Shown here piece after piece: positions 35,287 through 43,787 of a stretch of 64,000 nucleotides of DNA; positions within the stretch are counted from its first letter, which is position 1, and each line of letters starts with the position of its first letter. The notes beneath the pieces are model-generated. The model saw only the letters and a list, made by a program, of their open reading frames with translations, was not told the origin of the DNA and did no database searches. Source of the stretch: Kitasatospora papulosa (lineage in GTDB: Bacteria; Actinomycetota; Actinomycetes; Streptomycetales; Streptomycetaceae); contig NZ_JNYQ01000010.1 of assembly GCF_000717245.1 (NCBI RefSeq), positions 62,001 to 126,000 on the forward strand, in the 5' to 3' direction. A program made the translations under genes and the position numbers.

Positions 35287-36450
35287 TCAGCCGTGCGCCG
35301 AGGAGGGGGCTCCGTCCCGCGGAGCCCCCTTCCCGTGCGTCGTGGAGGCGTTCGCGGGCGCCCCGGCGGGCGGGCTCGCCGACCAGACCGTCACGGCCGC
35401 CGTGCCGCCGCTCCTGTCGTCCTGGCCGTCGTCCCCCGCCAGCGCCCACACGAGACCCAGGGCGACGAGCAGCGTGACCACTGCCGCGACGGCCACCAGG
35501 ACGCCGGTGCGCTGCGCGGGCCCGTCGGGTTCCGGCGGGTCCGCGGCCGACCCGCCACCCCCGTCCGTCGCGTCCGTGCCGTCCCCCGGCGGAGCGGCGG
35601 GAGGGCCGGTCGGGGAGCCGGTGCCGCCCGCGGCCAGGATCCGCAGCCGGCGCTCCGCCTCCCCGGCGGTGAGCCGTTCGGCGGGATCCCCGCGCAGCAG
35701 CCCCTCGATCACCGGGCCGAGCACGCCGGCCCGGTCCGGAGGCGGCGGCTCCTCGTCGGCCACCGCGCGCAAGGTGTCCGCGGGGGTGTCACGGCCGAAG
35801 GGGGACCTGCCTTCGGTGGCGGCGTACAGAAGCACTCCGAGCGACCAGAGGTCGGATTCCGGCCCCGGCGTGCGCCCCGTTGCACGTTCGGGCGCCACGT
35901 ACTCCGGTGTGCTGATCGGCTCACCCGCCAGGGTGAGTTCCGGCGTCCCCCGGTCCGCGGTGATGCCGAAGTCCTTCAGCATCACCCGGCCGTCGTTGGC
36001 CAGCAGGACGTTTCCCGGTTTCACGTCGCGGTGCAGCACGCCGGCCGCGTGCCCGCCGCGCAGCGCCGCGAGCACCTCGGCCCCGATCCTGGCCGCACGC
36101 CGCGGGGACAGCGGGCCGTCGGCCTCCAGGACGTCGGACAGGGTGAGTCCGCGGACCAGTTCCATGACGATCCAGGGCCGGGAGTCCTGGGTGACCACGT
36201 CGTGGACGGTGACGACGTTGCGGTGCGTGACGCGCGCCGCCGCACGGACCTCTCCCTCCAGGCGCGCGTGCAGCCGCTCCGCCCCGGCGGCGGGCAGGTC
36301 CGCCGGGATCCGTACCTCCTTGACGGCCACCTCGCGCCCCAGCACCTCGTCGCGGGCGCGCCATACGGTGCCCGCCCCGCCCTCGCCCAGCGGGTCCAGG
36401 AGACGGTAACGATCGGCGATCACACGTCCGGTGTCCGGAACTTCGCTCAT
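35287..36450 (-). CDS. Ser/Thr protein kinase, Pkn2-like with one TM helix
   Basis: A 387-residue membrane kinase. The catalytic domain (15-270) has the Gly loop GEGGAGTVW, Lys44 (VAVKEV), the catalytic loop HRDVKPGN with Asp142, DFG at 160-162 and the activation-segment APERATGR. A Pro/Gly/Asp-rich linker leads to one transmembrane helix (about 316-340) and a 45-residue low-complexity outside tail, without PASTA repeats. Its sensing role is therefore unclear. ATG 36450 has GGAGGG upstream. The 3' end carries a hairpin that also serves the convergent lipase gene. Confidence 0.93.
   Translation of the reverse strand: MSEVPDTGRVIADRYRLLDPLGEGGAGTVWRARDEVLGREVAVKEVRIPADLPAAGAERLHARLEGEVRAAARVTHRNVVTVHDVVTQDSRPWIVMELVRGLTLSDVLEADGPLSPRRAARIGAEVLAALRGGHAAGVLHRDVKPGNVLLANDGRVMLKDFGITADRGTPELTLAGEPISTPEYVAPERATGRTPGPESDLWSLGVLLYAATEGRSPFGRDTPADTLRAVADEEPPPPDRAGVLGPVIEGLLRGDPAERLTAGEAERRLRILAAGGTGSPTGPPAAPPGDGTDATDGGGGSAADPPEPDGPAQRTGVLVAVAAVVTLLVALGLVWALAGDDGQDDRSGGTAAVTVWSASPPAGAPANASTTHGKGAPRDGAPSSAHG
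35305..35329. terminator. Hairpin terminator inside the kinase 3' coding end
   Basis: GGGGGCTCC at 35305-35313 and GGAGCCCCC at 35321-35329 form a perfect 9-bp stem with a 7-base loop, 46 bases after the lipase stop. It lies within the last codons of the convergent kinase gene. Confidence 0.65.
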
Positions 36451-36657
36451 CGGTGACCCTCCATCAGCAGCGTTGCGCGGTAAGGCGAATCACCTCCAAG
36501 CTAACCCAACCCGTCCCGGGGTCGACAGGACGTGGTGACGGGCCGTCAACCCCCGTGTACAGGCGTGCAATCCTGCGGCCGGGATACACGAGTGTCACTG
36601 CGGGACGATAGGGTTAACCTGCCCGGGCCGGGTGCCCTCGTACGGGTGGGGAGTGAC

Positions 36658-36921
36658 ATGGAACAGATAACGGTGCGTAGCAGGCCGCGTGTGCCTGCGA
36701 TCACATGTGGGAGCGGTGCGACCAGTTCGCGCCTCGACCGCCATCTCGCGGTGCTGGGCGGCCCTGCCGTTCCGCGGCGGGAGTCGGCCGAGGCGACGCT
36801 GCTCATGCTCGAGCTCACCTCGCGCGACGCCGCGCACACCCGCAGGAGCAGGAGCGCGCGTGTCTCGCTCTTCGCCCCCCTGCGGCGACTGCGTCGCTCG
36901 CTCTTCGGCAGCCGCCACTGA
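36658..36921 (+). CDS. Small basic protein of unknown function
   Basis: An 87-residue protein rich in Arg and Ser, starting MEQITVRSRPRVPAITCGSG and ending RRLRRSLFGSRH. There is no signal peptide or membrane helix. A central Leu-rich stretch (EATLLMLELTSRDAAH) could form a helix. ATG 36658 has GGGGAG upstream. Codon use and start context support a real gene, but I recognise no family. It is divergent from the kinase. Confidence 0.6.
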   Translation: MEQITVRSRPRVPAITCGSGATSSRLDRHLAVLGGPAVPRRESAEATLLMLELTSRDAAHTRRSRSARVSLFAPLRRLRRSLFGSRH

Positions 36922-37161
36922 CCGACGGCTGTCACGACAGGTCCGGCCCTCCGCTCAGGGCCGTGTCCACGATCACTCCGTTCCGGCGCAGTGCTGCTGT
37001 CCGCCCGTCCGTCATCCCCAGGGCATGGCAGCGTTGCGTCGGTGTGTTCCCCCGCGCCGGTCCGGCACCCATCGGCGTCTGCGCCCCGGCCCCGCAGCGG
37101 CCGTGAGCACCCGCGTACGAGCACATCCCGCCCGGTACCTCCGGCACGACGGCCCCCGGTC

Positions 37162-38385
37162 TCACAGCAAGGCGAACTGCCCCTCCGGGCCCTCCTCGCG
37201 GTGGTCCAGCACGGAGGCGGGCCGACGGGCCCACGCGGGCACGGGAAGCACCCCGGCCGTACGCAGCCCGTCCCGGGTGAGCGTGTCCGCGCTGTCCAGC
37301 GCTTCCCGCAACGCCTTCTGACGGGGCCCCAGTCCGGCCAGCAGCGCCAGGACGGTGATCAGCTCCAGCAGTTCCGACGTCCGCTCCCGCGGCCAGTCGC
37401 GCGGCCCGACGGCGGCGAGGCCCTCCGCCGCCGCCGTACGGCGCTCGAACCAGAGTTCCAGCACACGCACACCGCCGACGCGGAAGTCCCAGGCCGCGGC
37501 GGGAACGGGGGAGACGCGCCCCTCGCCGATCACCAGCGTCTCCTCCCCGGCGTCGAAGCGGATGCCGTCCGGCCGGGGCCGGATCGCGGCCCGCACGTAC
37601 GGTCGTCGGCCGCCGGGCAGGCGCGGACGTTCCCCGCCGTGCGCCCCGCGCAGCTGGATCCGCAGCAGCTCCTGTCCGAGCTCCACACCCATTGCCCAGA
37701 GGCCGCCGTCCAGGGGCAGCGGGACGAGGGGGCCCGCGGGGGAGTGCCGGGCGGCGGCGAGGATCCAGGCGAGCACCGATCCGGCGGTGACCGTGGTCCC
37801 GTACCGCTCGGCCAGCAGGGCGGTCAGCCCCGGTGCCAGATTGGGCTCCTGCCCGCCCGGCCGGCGGTACAGGGGCCTCGTCCGGCCGGGCCGTCCGGCG
37901 GGTGAGTGCCCGTCCGGCAGCAGCGCCGTCGCGGACAGGCAGGGTCCGTCGTCCTGGGGCACGTGTCCGTGCTCGACTGCGAAGATCTGGTGTCCGTCGG
38001 CGACCCGCCACAGCTCGGGGCGGGCCGCGTCGAGCAACCGGTGGTCGGGAATCAGCCACTGCTCGTCGAAGGGGCCGTGCAGGACGCGTACGGGTTCCGG
38101 GTAGGGGCCCGGGTCCCGGGCGAACGCCCCGGTCCCGGTGGCCGTGCCCGGCAGCGCCGCGGCCGGGGCCAGTGGCGTACGGGAGCGGCTGGGCCGGAAC
38201 AGGCGTTCCTGTTCCGCTCCTTCCGCCCGTGCCAGCAGGTCCCAGCGGGCCCGGAGCGAGGCGGCGTCGGGGGCCGTCACCCAGGGGCGCCCCGTCCTCA
38301 GCGGGCGCACCGACCAGGGCATGAGGTCGTCCAGCAGCGGGAAGTCGTCGCCCCCGCCGGTTCCGGCCGCAACCCGTGCTGCCAC
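37162..38385 (-). CDS. Type ISP restriction-modification specificity-domain-like protein
   Basis: A 407-residue protein. The pattern WSVRPLRTGRPWVTAPDAASLRARWD near the start, LYRRPGGQEPNLAPGLTALLAE in the middle and ELLELITVLALLAGLGPRQ toward the end match the C-terminal target-recognition domain of type ISP (LlaBIII-like) enzymes. The nuclease, helicase and methyltransferase parts of a true type ISP enzyme are absent, and none lies nearby. Restriction function is therefore unlikely. Such stand-alone copies occur in Streptomyces. GTG 38385 has GGGAGGA upstream. Confidence 0.65.
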   Translation of the reverse strand: MAARVAAGTGGGDDFPLLDDLMPWSVRPLRTGRPWVTAPDAASLRARWDLLARAEGAEQERLFRPSRSRTPLAPAAALPGTATGTGAFARDPGPYPEPVRVLHGPFDEQWLIPDHRLLDAARPELWRVADGHQIFAVEHGHVPQDDGPCLSATALLPDGHSPAGRPGRTRPLYRRPGGQEPNLAPGLTALLAERYGTTVTAGSVLAWILAAARHSPAGPLVPLPLDGGLWAMGVELGQELLRIQLRGAHGGERPRLPGGRRPYVRAAIRPRPDGIRFDAGEETLVIGEGRVSPVPAAAWDFRVGGVRVLELWFERRTAAAEGLAAVGPRDWPRERTSELLELITVLALLAGLGPRQKALREALDSADTLTRDGLRTAGVLPVPAWARRPASVLDHREEGPEGQFALL

Positions 38386-38456
38386 CGTGTCGTCCTCCCC
38401 GTCGCCACGTCCGCCGCCTCCGGCATCGTAACGACCCCGCCGTGCCGGTCCCTCCG

Positions 38457-39239
38457 TCAGTGCGCGTCGACGGTCACCGAGAAGGAGAAGCGGTCCCCCC
38501 GGTAGCGGATGCGCGCCACGTCCACCACGGTGCCGTCCTCGTCGTACGTCACCCCGGTGTAGTGGAGGATCGGGCTGAGCAGCGGGACCTGGAGCAGCTC
38601 GGCCGTCGCGGGGTCGGCGAGGCGCGCCTCGACGGTGTCCATGATCCGGGAGATGCGTACGCCGACGACGTCACGCAGCACCTTGGTCATCGGCCACCGT
38701 TCCAGATCGGTCACGTCGAGCCGGGCGGCGGTCTCCGGGCGCAGCGCGTTCTCCGCCCAGTTGGTGGGCTCCCCCGTCCCCTCGTCGCAGCGCAGCCGCC
38801 GGTAGCTGACCACCTCGGAGCAGCCGGGGAAGAACTCCGCGAGATCACCGGGCACGGGCGTCCGGCCGTGGCCGAGCACGGTCGTCCGCTCGCCCGACTG
38901 CTGGGCGACGATCGTGTCGATCGACCCCAGCAGCCGGACCGGTGAGACCCGCCGGGCGCGCGGCTCGATGAACGTGCCGCGCCGCCGGTGTCTGCTGATC
39001 AGCCCCTCGCCCTCCAGCTCCTTGAGGGCCTGGCGCATGGTGAGGACGCTGACGCCGTAGTGCGCGGCGAGCTGTTCCTCGGTGGGCAGCCGGGCCGAGG
39101 CGTCCTGGGGCCGGCCCAGTATGGACGCCCGCAGGGACTGCGACACCTGGTACCAGAGGGGCAGCTTCCGGTTCAGCACCAGGGAGTCGGGGGCGAATCC
39201 GGGCCGGCTCGCCTCGTTCACCTGATTCATCCGGTTCAC
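38457..39239 (-). CDS. GntR regulator with UTRA effector domain
   Basis: A 260-residue HutC/FarR-type regulator. The N-terminal winged HTH (PLWYQVSQSLRASIL, LPTEEQLAAHYGVSVLTMRQALKELEGEGLI, RRRGTFI) is followed by a UTRA ligand-binding domain (about 95-258). It lies 34 bases downstream of hmgA on the same strand, so it is likely co-transcribed and may respond to a tyrosine-degradation intermediate (inference). GTG 39239 has GGAGAG five bases upstream; ATG 39230 is an alternative. Confidence 0.9.
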   Translation of the reverse strand: MNRMNQVNEASRPGFAPDSLVLNRKLPLWYQVSQSLRASILGRPQDASARLPTEEQLAAHYGVSVLTMRQALKELEGEGLISRHRRRGTFIEPRARRVSPVRLLGSIDTIVAQQSGERTTVLGHGRTPVPGDLAEFFPGCSEVVSYRRLRCDEGTGEPTNWAENALRPETAARLDVTDLERWPMTKVLRDVVGVRISRIMDTVEARLADPATAELLQVPLLSPILHYTGVTYDEDGTVVDVARIRYRGDRFSFSVTVDAH

Positions 39240-39273
39240 CCGATCTCTCCGAGGAGCGGCCGGCGGTGCGGTC

Positions 39274-40593
39274 TCACGGCCGGAAGTTGCGGCTCAGACC
39301 CTGCCACACGTCGTCGTAGCCGCGCTGCAGATGGTCCGCCTCCGCGGCCTGCGCGGTCGCCGTCACCGGCCAGCGGGTCTCGAACATGAACGCCAGTCCG
39401 TCGTCGATCCGCTGCGGCACCAGCTCGGCCGCGCTCGCCCGGTCGAAGGTCTCCCGGTCCGGGCCGTGCGCCGACATCATGTTGTGGAGCGAGCCGCCGC
39501 CCGGCACGAATCCGCCGGCCTTCGCGTCGTACGCGCCCTCGATCAGGCCCATGTACTCGCTCATGACGTTGCGGTGGAAGTACGGCGGCCGGAAGGTGTC
39601 CTCGCCGACCAGCCAGCGCGGCGCGAAGACGACGAAGTCGACGCCCGCCAGCCCCGGGGTGTCCGACGGCGAGGTCAGCACCGTGAAGATCGACGGGTCG
39701 GGGTGGTCGTAGCTGATGGTGCCCATCACGTTGAAGCGGCGCAGGTCGTAGACGTAGGGCGTGTGGTTGCCGTGCCAGGCGACCACGTCGAGCGGGGAGT
39801 GGTCGTACGTCGCCGACCAGAGGTTCCCGCAGAACTTGTTGACCACCTCGACCGGACCCTCGCGGTCCTCGAACGCCGCGACGGGTGCCAGGAAGTCCCG
39901 CGCGTTGGCCAGGCCGTTCGCCCCGATGGGGCCCAGGTCGGGCAGGACGAAGGGCTGCCCGTAGTTCTCGCAGACGTAGCCGCGGGCCGTGGTGTCCAGC
40001 AGCTCGACGCGGAAGCGCACACCGCGCGGGATCAGCGCCACATGGCCGGGCTCGGCCCGCAGCAGGCCCAGTTCGGTGCGGAGCAGCAGACCGCCGCGCT
40101 CGGGGACGATCAGCAGCTCCCCGTCGGAGTCGCCGAACACCCGGTCCGTCATGGAGGCGTTCGCGCTGTACAGGTGCACGGCCATGCCGGTGCGCTGCGT
40201 GGCGTCCCCGTTGCCCCCCAGCGTCCACAGACCGGCCAGGAAGTCCGTGCCGGGCGCCGGGTCGGGGAGGGGATCCCAGCGCAGCCGGTTGGGATCGGGC
40301 ACCGTCTCGGTGAACGGGCCGGTGCGCAGGGTGCCGTTGTCGACGCGCACGAAGGCGGGGTGGGCGGCCGAGGGGCGGATCCGGTAGAGCCAGGAGCGGC
40401 GGTTACGGGCGCGGGGCTCGGTGAAGGCCGAGCCGCTGAGCTGTTCCGCGTAGAGTCCGAGGGGGGCGCGCTGGGGCGAGTTGCGGCCGTGCGGCAGGGC
40501 GCCCGGGACGGCCTCGGAACTGTGCTCGTTGCCGAAGCCGGACATGTGGCCGAGATTCTCCGCCGCTTTTCTCGCCTGCTCGATGCCGCTCAT
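39274..40593 (-). CDS. hmgA: Homogentisate 1,2-dioxygenase
   Basis: A 439-residue non-haem iron ring-cleaving enzyme of tyrosine/phenylalanine degradation, converting homogentisate to maleylacetoacetate. The N-terminus has the typical MSGFGNEHSSEAVPGALPHGRNSPQ. The iron site lies in the C-terminal cupin (YFHRNVMSEYMGLIEG with His and Glu, and LHNMMSAHGPD with His). Length matches the family. ATG 40593 is preferred to the preceding GTG 40596. The downstream GntR probably forms its operon. A TetR gene diverges from its 5' side with a 109-base gap. Confidence 0.96.
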   Translation of the reverse strand: MSGIEQARKAAENLGHMSGFGNEHSSEAVPGALPHGRNSPQRAPLGLYAEQLSGSAFTEPRARNRRSWLYRIRPSAAHPAFVRVDNGTLRTGPFTETVPDPNRLRWDPLPDPAPGTDFLAGLWTLGGNGDATQRTGMAVHLYSANASMTDRVFGDSDGELLIVPERGGLLLRTELGLLRAEPGHVALIPRGVRFRVELLDTTARGYVCENYGQPFVLPDLGPIGANGLANARDFLAPVAAFEDREGPVEVVNKFCGNLWSATYDHSPLDVVAWHGNHTPYVYDLRRFNVMGTISYDHPDPSIFTVLTSPSDTPGLAGVDFVVFAPRWLVGEDTFRPPYFHRNVMSEYMGLIEGAYDAKAGGFVPGGGSLHNMMSAHGPDRETFDRASAAELVPQRIDDGLAFMFETRWPVTATAQAAEADHLQRGYDDVWQGLSRNFRP

Positions 40594-40702
40594 CACGCGC
40601 TCCCGTCGGAAGGGGACCCTGTGGATCCCCGACCAGGAATCCTATGGATCACCGTAGGAATCGAAGCGGGGCCCGTCAACGGCATACGGGCATCATGGAG
40701 CC

Positions 40703-41332
40703 GTGTCCCACGCTCATACGAACCTCCGGCGCGTCCCCGTGCAGCAGCGCAGCGCCGACCGCCTCGCCCGGATCCTCGACGCCGGAGCCGCGCTGCTCGA
40801 CGAGGCCGGCTACGAGCTGCTCTCCACCCGGGCGGTCGCCGACCGGGCCGGCGTCCCCATCGGTTCCGTCTACCGCTTCTTCCCCAACAAGAGGGCGCTC
40901 GTCGACGCCCTGGCCGAGCGCAACCTGGAGGTCTACGCCGGGCGGGTCGTCGCCCGGCTCGAAGGGATCCCGGAGCGTGAGTGGCGTGCGGCCATCGACG
41001 CCGTGCTCGACGAGTACCTGGCGATGAAGCGCTCCGCCCCCGGCTTCGCGCTCGTCGACTTCGGCCCGCCGGTGCCCACCCCCGGCCCGCTGGACGAGGA
41101 GGCGAACCGGCGCGTGGCGGGGCGCCTGACGGAACTGCTCTCCGGCCATCTCGGCCGGGGCCGCGACGGTGCGCCCGGCGACGCCGCGCTCCTGCGCACG
41201 GTGCTGGTCTGCGTGCAGGCCGCCGACGCCCTGCTCCAACTCGCCTTCCGCACGGACCCGGTGGGCGACGCGGACCTGATAGCGGAGACCCGGACCCTGC
41301 TGCGGGCCTACCTCGCGGGGATTCTCGACTAG
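40703..41332 (+). CDS. TetR-family regulator
   Basis: A 209-residue TetR protein. The N-terminal HTH is RILDAGAALLDEAGYELLSTRAVADRAGVPIGSVYRFFPNKRALV, followed by a helical effector domain. It lies between hmgA (divergent) and a molybdopterin oxidoreductase gene (same strand, 153-base gap). A palindromic TetR-type site (41384-41399) lies in that gap. The likely target is the oxidoreductase or hmgA (inference). The start is GTG 40703. Confidence 0.92.
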   Translation: MSHAHTNLRRVPVQQRSADRLARILDAGAALLDEAGYELLSTRAVADRAGVPIGSVYRFFPNKRALVDALAERNLEVYAGRVVARLEGIPEREWRAAIDAVLDEYLAMKRSAPGFALVDFGPPVPTPGPLDEEANRRVAGRLTELLSGHLGRGRDGAPGDAALLRTVLVCVQAADALLQLAFRTDPVGDADLIAETRTLLRAYLAGILD

Positions 41333-41383
41333 ACGGTGACCGGGCGGCGGCACAACGGGCCGCTCCAAGGCCTCGCCCCCATC

Positions 41384-41399
41384 CGTACCGGTCGGTATG
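41384..41399. promoter_or_regulatory. Candidate TetR operator before the molybdopterin oxidoreductase
   Basis: CGTACCGGTCGGTATG has the ACCG/CGGT arms typical of many actinobacterial TetR operators and lies between the TetR gene and the oxidoreductase. Confidence 0.45.
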
Positions 41400-41485
41400 C
41401 TCGGTCACCCGGGTGCCGCGACCGCCGGACGCGCCGCGGGACGCCGGATCACGCCCGCGCGCCACCGCCGCCCCGGGGAGGGCCC

Positions 41486-43666
41486 ATGTCCCACGACTCC
41501 CGCACCGCTCCGCGCATCTGCCCGCTCTGCGAGGCCACCTGCGGACTCACCCTCACCATCGAGGGAACGACGGTCACCGGCGCCCGCGGTGACCACGACG
41601 ACGTGTTCAGCCAGGGCTTCATCTGCCCCAAGGGCGCCTCCTTCGGCGGCCTGGACGCCGATCCCGACCGGCTGCGCACCCCGCTCGTCCGTACGGACGG
41701 CGTCCTGCGCGAGGCGACCTGGAGCGAGGCCTTCGACGCCGTCGCAGCGAAGATCCCCGCCCTGACCCGGGAACACGGCGAACAGGCCGTCGGTGTCTAC
41801 CTCGGCAACCCCAACGTGCACACGATGGCGGGCGGGCTCTATCCGCCGCTGCTGCTGTCCGCGCTCGGCACCCGCAACGTCTTCACCGCCAGCACCCTGG
41901 ACCAGATGCCCAAGCACGTCTCCAGCGGACTGCTCTTCGGGGACGCCCAGGCCATCCCCGTACCCGACCTGGACCGCACCGCCCACCTGCTGCTGATCGG
42001 CGCCAACCCGCTGGAGTCCAACGGCAGTCTGTGCACCGCCCCCGACTTCCCGGGCAGGCTCAGGGCGCTGCGCAGGCGCGGCGGCACCCTCACCGTCGTC
42101 GACCCGCGCCGGACCCGCACCGCTCGCCTCGCCGACCGGCACGCGGCGATCCGTCCCGGCACCGACGCCCTCCTGCTCGCCGCGCTCACCCAGGTCCTCG
42201 TCGAGGAGAAGCTCACCGACCCCGGAGCACTCGGCGAGCACCTCGAAGGCCTCGACGAACTGACCGAAGCCATCGCGGACTTCACACCCGAGGCGGTGGC
42301 GGCGGCCTGCGACCTGGACGCGGAGACCATCCGTGCGATCGCCCGGGAACTCGCCGCGGCGCCCGCCGCCGCCGTCTACGGGCGCATCGGCAGCTGCACC
42401 GTCGAGCACGGCACCCTGGCCAGCTGGCTCGTCGACGTGCTCAACATCCTCACCGGCAACCTCGACCGCCCCGGCGGCGCCCTCTTCCCGCTCTCCGCGA
42501 CCGCCCGCGCCCCCCGCGCCGCCGCCCCGGGCAAGGGCTTCGCCCTCGGCCGATGGACGAGCCGGGTCTCCGGGCACCCCGAGGCCAAGGGAGAACTGCC
42601 CGTCAGCGCCCTCGCCGAGGAGATCGAGACGCCGGGGGAGGGCCGGATCAGGGCCCTGATCGTCGTCGCGGGCAACCCCGTGCTCTCCGCCCCCGACGGC
42701 GACCGCCTCGACCGGGCACTCGCCGACGGCCTCGACTTCATGGTCAGCGTGGATCCGTACCTCAACGAGACCTCTCGTCACGCCGACGTCGTCCTGCCCC
42801 CGCCGCCTCCCTCGCAGGGCGCCCACTTCGACTTCGCGCTCAACTCCCTCGCGGTGCGCAACCAGGTGCGCTACAGCCGCCCCGCCGTCCCCCTGGAGGA
42901 GGGCCGGATGGACGAGAGCGAGATCCTCGCCAGGCTGGTCCTCGCCGTCGGCGGCATGCACGGCGCGCCGCCGGAGGCCGTCGACGACCGGGCCATCGGA
43001 GCCGCGCTGGCCAAGGCGGGAGCCCCCGCGTCGCTCGCCGGCGAACTGACCGGCCGCACCGGTGCCGAACGGCGCCTCGACCTGATGCTGCGCCTCGGCC
43101 CGTACGGGCTCACGCTGGAGCAGCTCCTCGCGCATCCGCACGGGATCGACCTCGGCCCGCTGAAGCCGCGCCTCCCCGAAGTGCTCAGGACCCGCAGCGG
43201 ACGCATCGAGCTGCTGCCGGCACCCATCGCGGCCGACCTGCCCCGGCTCCGAGCGTCGCTCGGCGCGCGGCCCGCAGGCCTCGTCCTGGTCGGGCGCCGC
43301 CATCTGCGGTCCAACAACAGCTGGATGCACAACGTCCCCGCCCTGCGCGGCGGCTCGAACGTCTGCACCCTGCAGATCCACCCCGACGACGCGGCCCGGA
43401 TCGGGCTGGCCGACGGCGACACGGCCCGGATCACGGCTGCGGGCGGTGAGGTGGAGGCGTTCGCGGAGATCACCGACTCCGTGCGGACCGGAGTCGTGAG
43501 CCTTCCGCACGGCTGGGGGCACAGCCGCCCGGGCACCCGCATGTCGGTGGCCGGAGACGATCCGGGCGTCAACGTGAACCAGCTTCTGGACGGCACGCTC
43601 CTGGACCCGCTGTCGGGCACCGCCGTGCTCAACGCCGTCCCCGTCGCCGTCACGCCAAGTCGTTGA
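41486..43666 (+). CDS. Molybdopterin-dependent oxidoreductase
   Basis: A 726-residue enzyme of the DMSO reductase/formate dehydrogenase superfamily. The N-terminal [4Fe-4S] site is ICPLCEATCGL with a fourth Cys in FICPKG. Molybdopterin-binding halves follow, with TVVDPRRTRTARLADRHAAIRPGTDALLLAALTQ, a dinucleotide-type core and a C-terminal molydop-binding barrel (RRHLRSNNSWMHNVPALRGG). No Tat signal is seen, so it acts in the cytoplasm. There is no partner subunit gene nearby. ATG 41486 follows GGGGAGGG. The substrate cannot be deduced; members act on formate, nitrate, S- or N-oxides. Confidence 0.93.
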   Translation: MSHDSRTAPRICPLCEATCGLTLTIEGTTVTGARGDHDDVFSQGFICPKGASFGGLDADPDRLRTPLVRTDGVLREATWSEAFDAVAAKIPALTREHGEQAVGVYLGNPNVHTMAGGLYPPLLLSALGTRNVFTASTLDQMPKHVSSGLLFGDAQAIPVPDLDRTAHLLLIGANPLESNGSLCTAPDFPGRLRALRRRGGTLTVVDPRRTRTARLADRHAAIRPGTDALLLAALTQVLVEEKLTDPGALGEHLEGLDELTEAIADFTPEAVAAACDLDAETIRAIARELAAAPAAAVYGRIGSCTVEHGTLASWLVDVLNILTGNLDRPGGALFPLSATARAPRAAAPGKGFALGRWTSRVSGHPEAKGELPVSALAEEIETPGEGRIRALIVVAGNPVLSAPDGDRLDRALADGLDFMVSVDPYLNETSRHADVVLPPPPPSQGAHFDFALNSLAVRNQVRYSRPAVPLEEGRMDESEILARLVLAVGGMHGAPPEAVDDRAIGAALAKAGAPASLAGELTGRTGAERRLDLMLRLGPYGLTLEQLLAHPHGIDLGPLKPRLPEVLRTRSGRIELLPAPIAADLPRLRASLGARPAGLVLVGRRHLRSNNSWMHNVPALRGGSNVCTLQIHPDDAARIGLADGDTARITAAGGEVEAFAEITDSVRTGVVSLPHGWGHSRPGTRMSVAGDDPGVNVNQLLDGTLLDPLSGTAVLNAVPVAVTPSR

Positions 43667-43705
43667 CCTGGGGTTTTGCTCGTATTGCTCACACGTCAAC
43701 GTCTT

Positions 43706-43773
43706 GTTAACGCCGTGTAAGGGCCCCTAACGTCACTCGCACCGCCGGCACCGGTGAGAGTTCAAAGGTGAAC
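43706..43773 (+). promoter_or_regulatory. Control region before citMHS
   Basis: It contains GTTAACGC (43706-43713), also present before tctC, and an inverted repeat GTTCA-AAGG-TGAAC (43760-43773). These are plausible regulator sites for an acid transporter gene, unproven. Confidence 0.4.
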
Positions 43774-43787
43774 GTTAGGTAGCCCAT

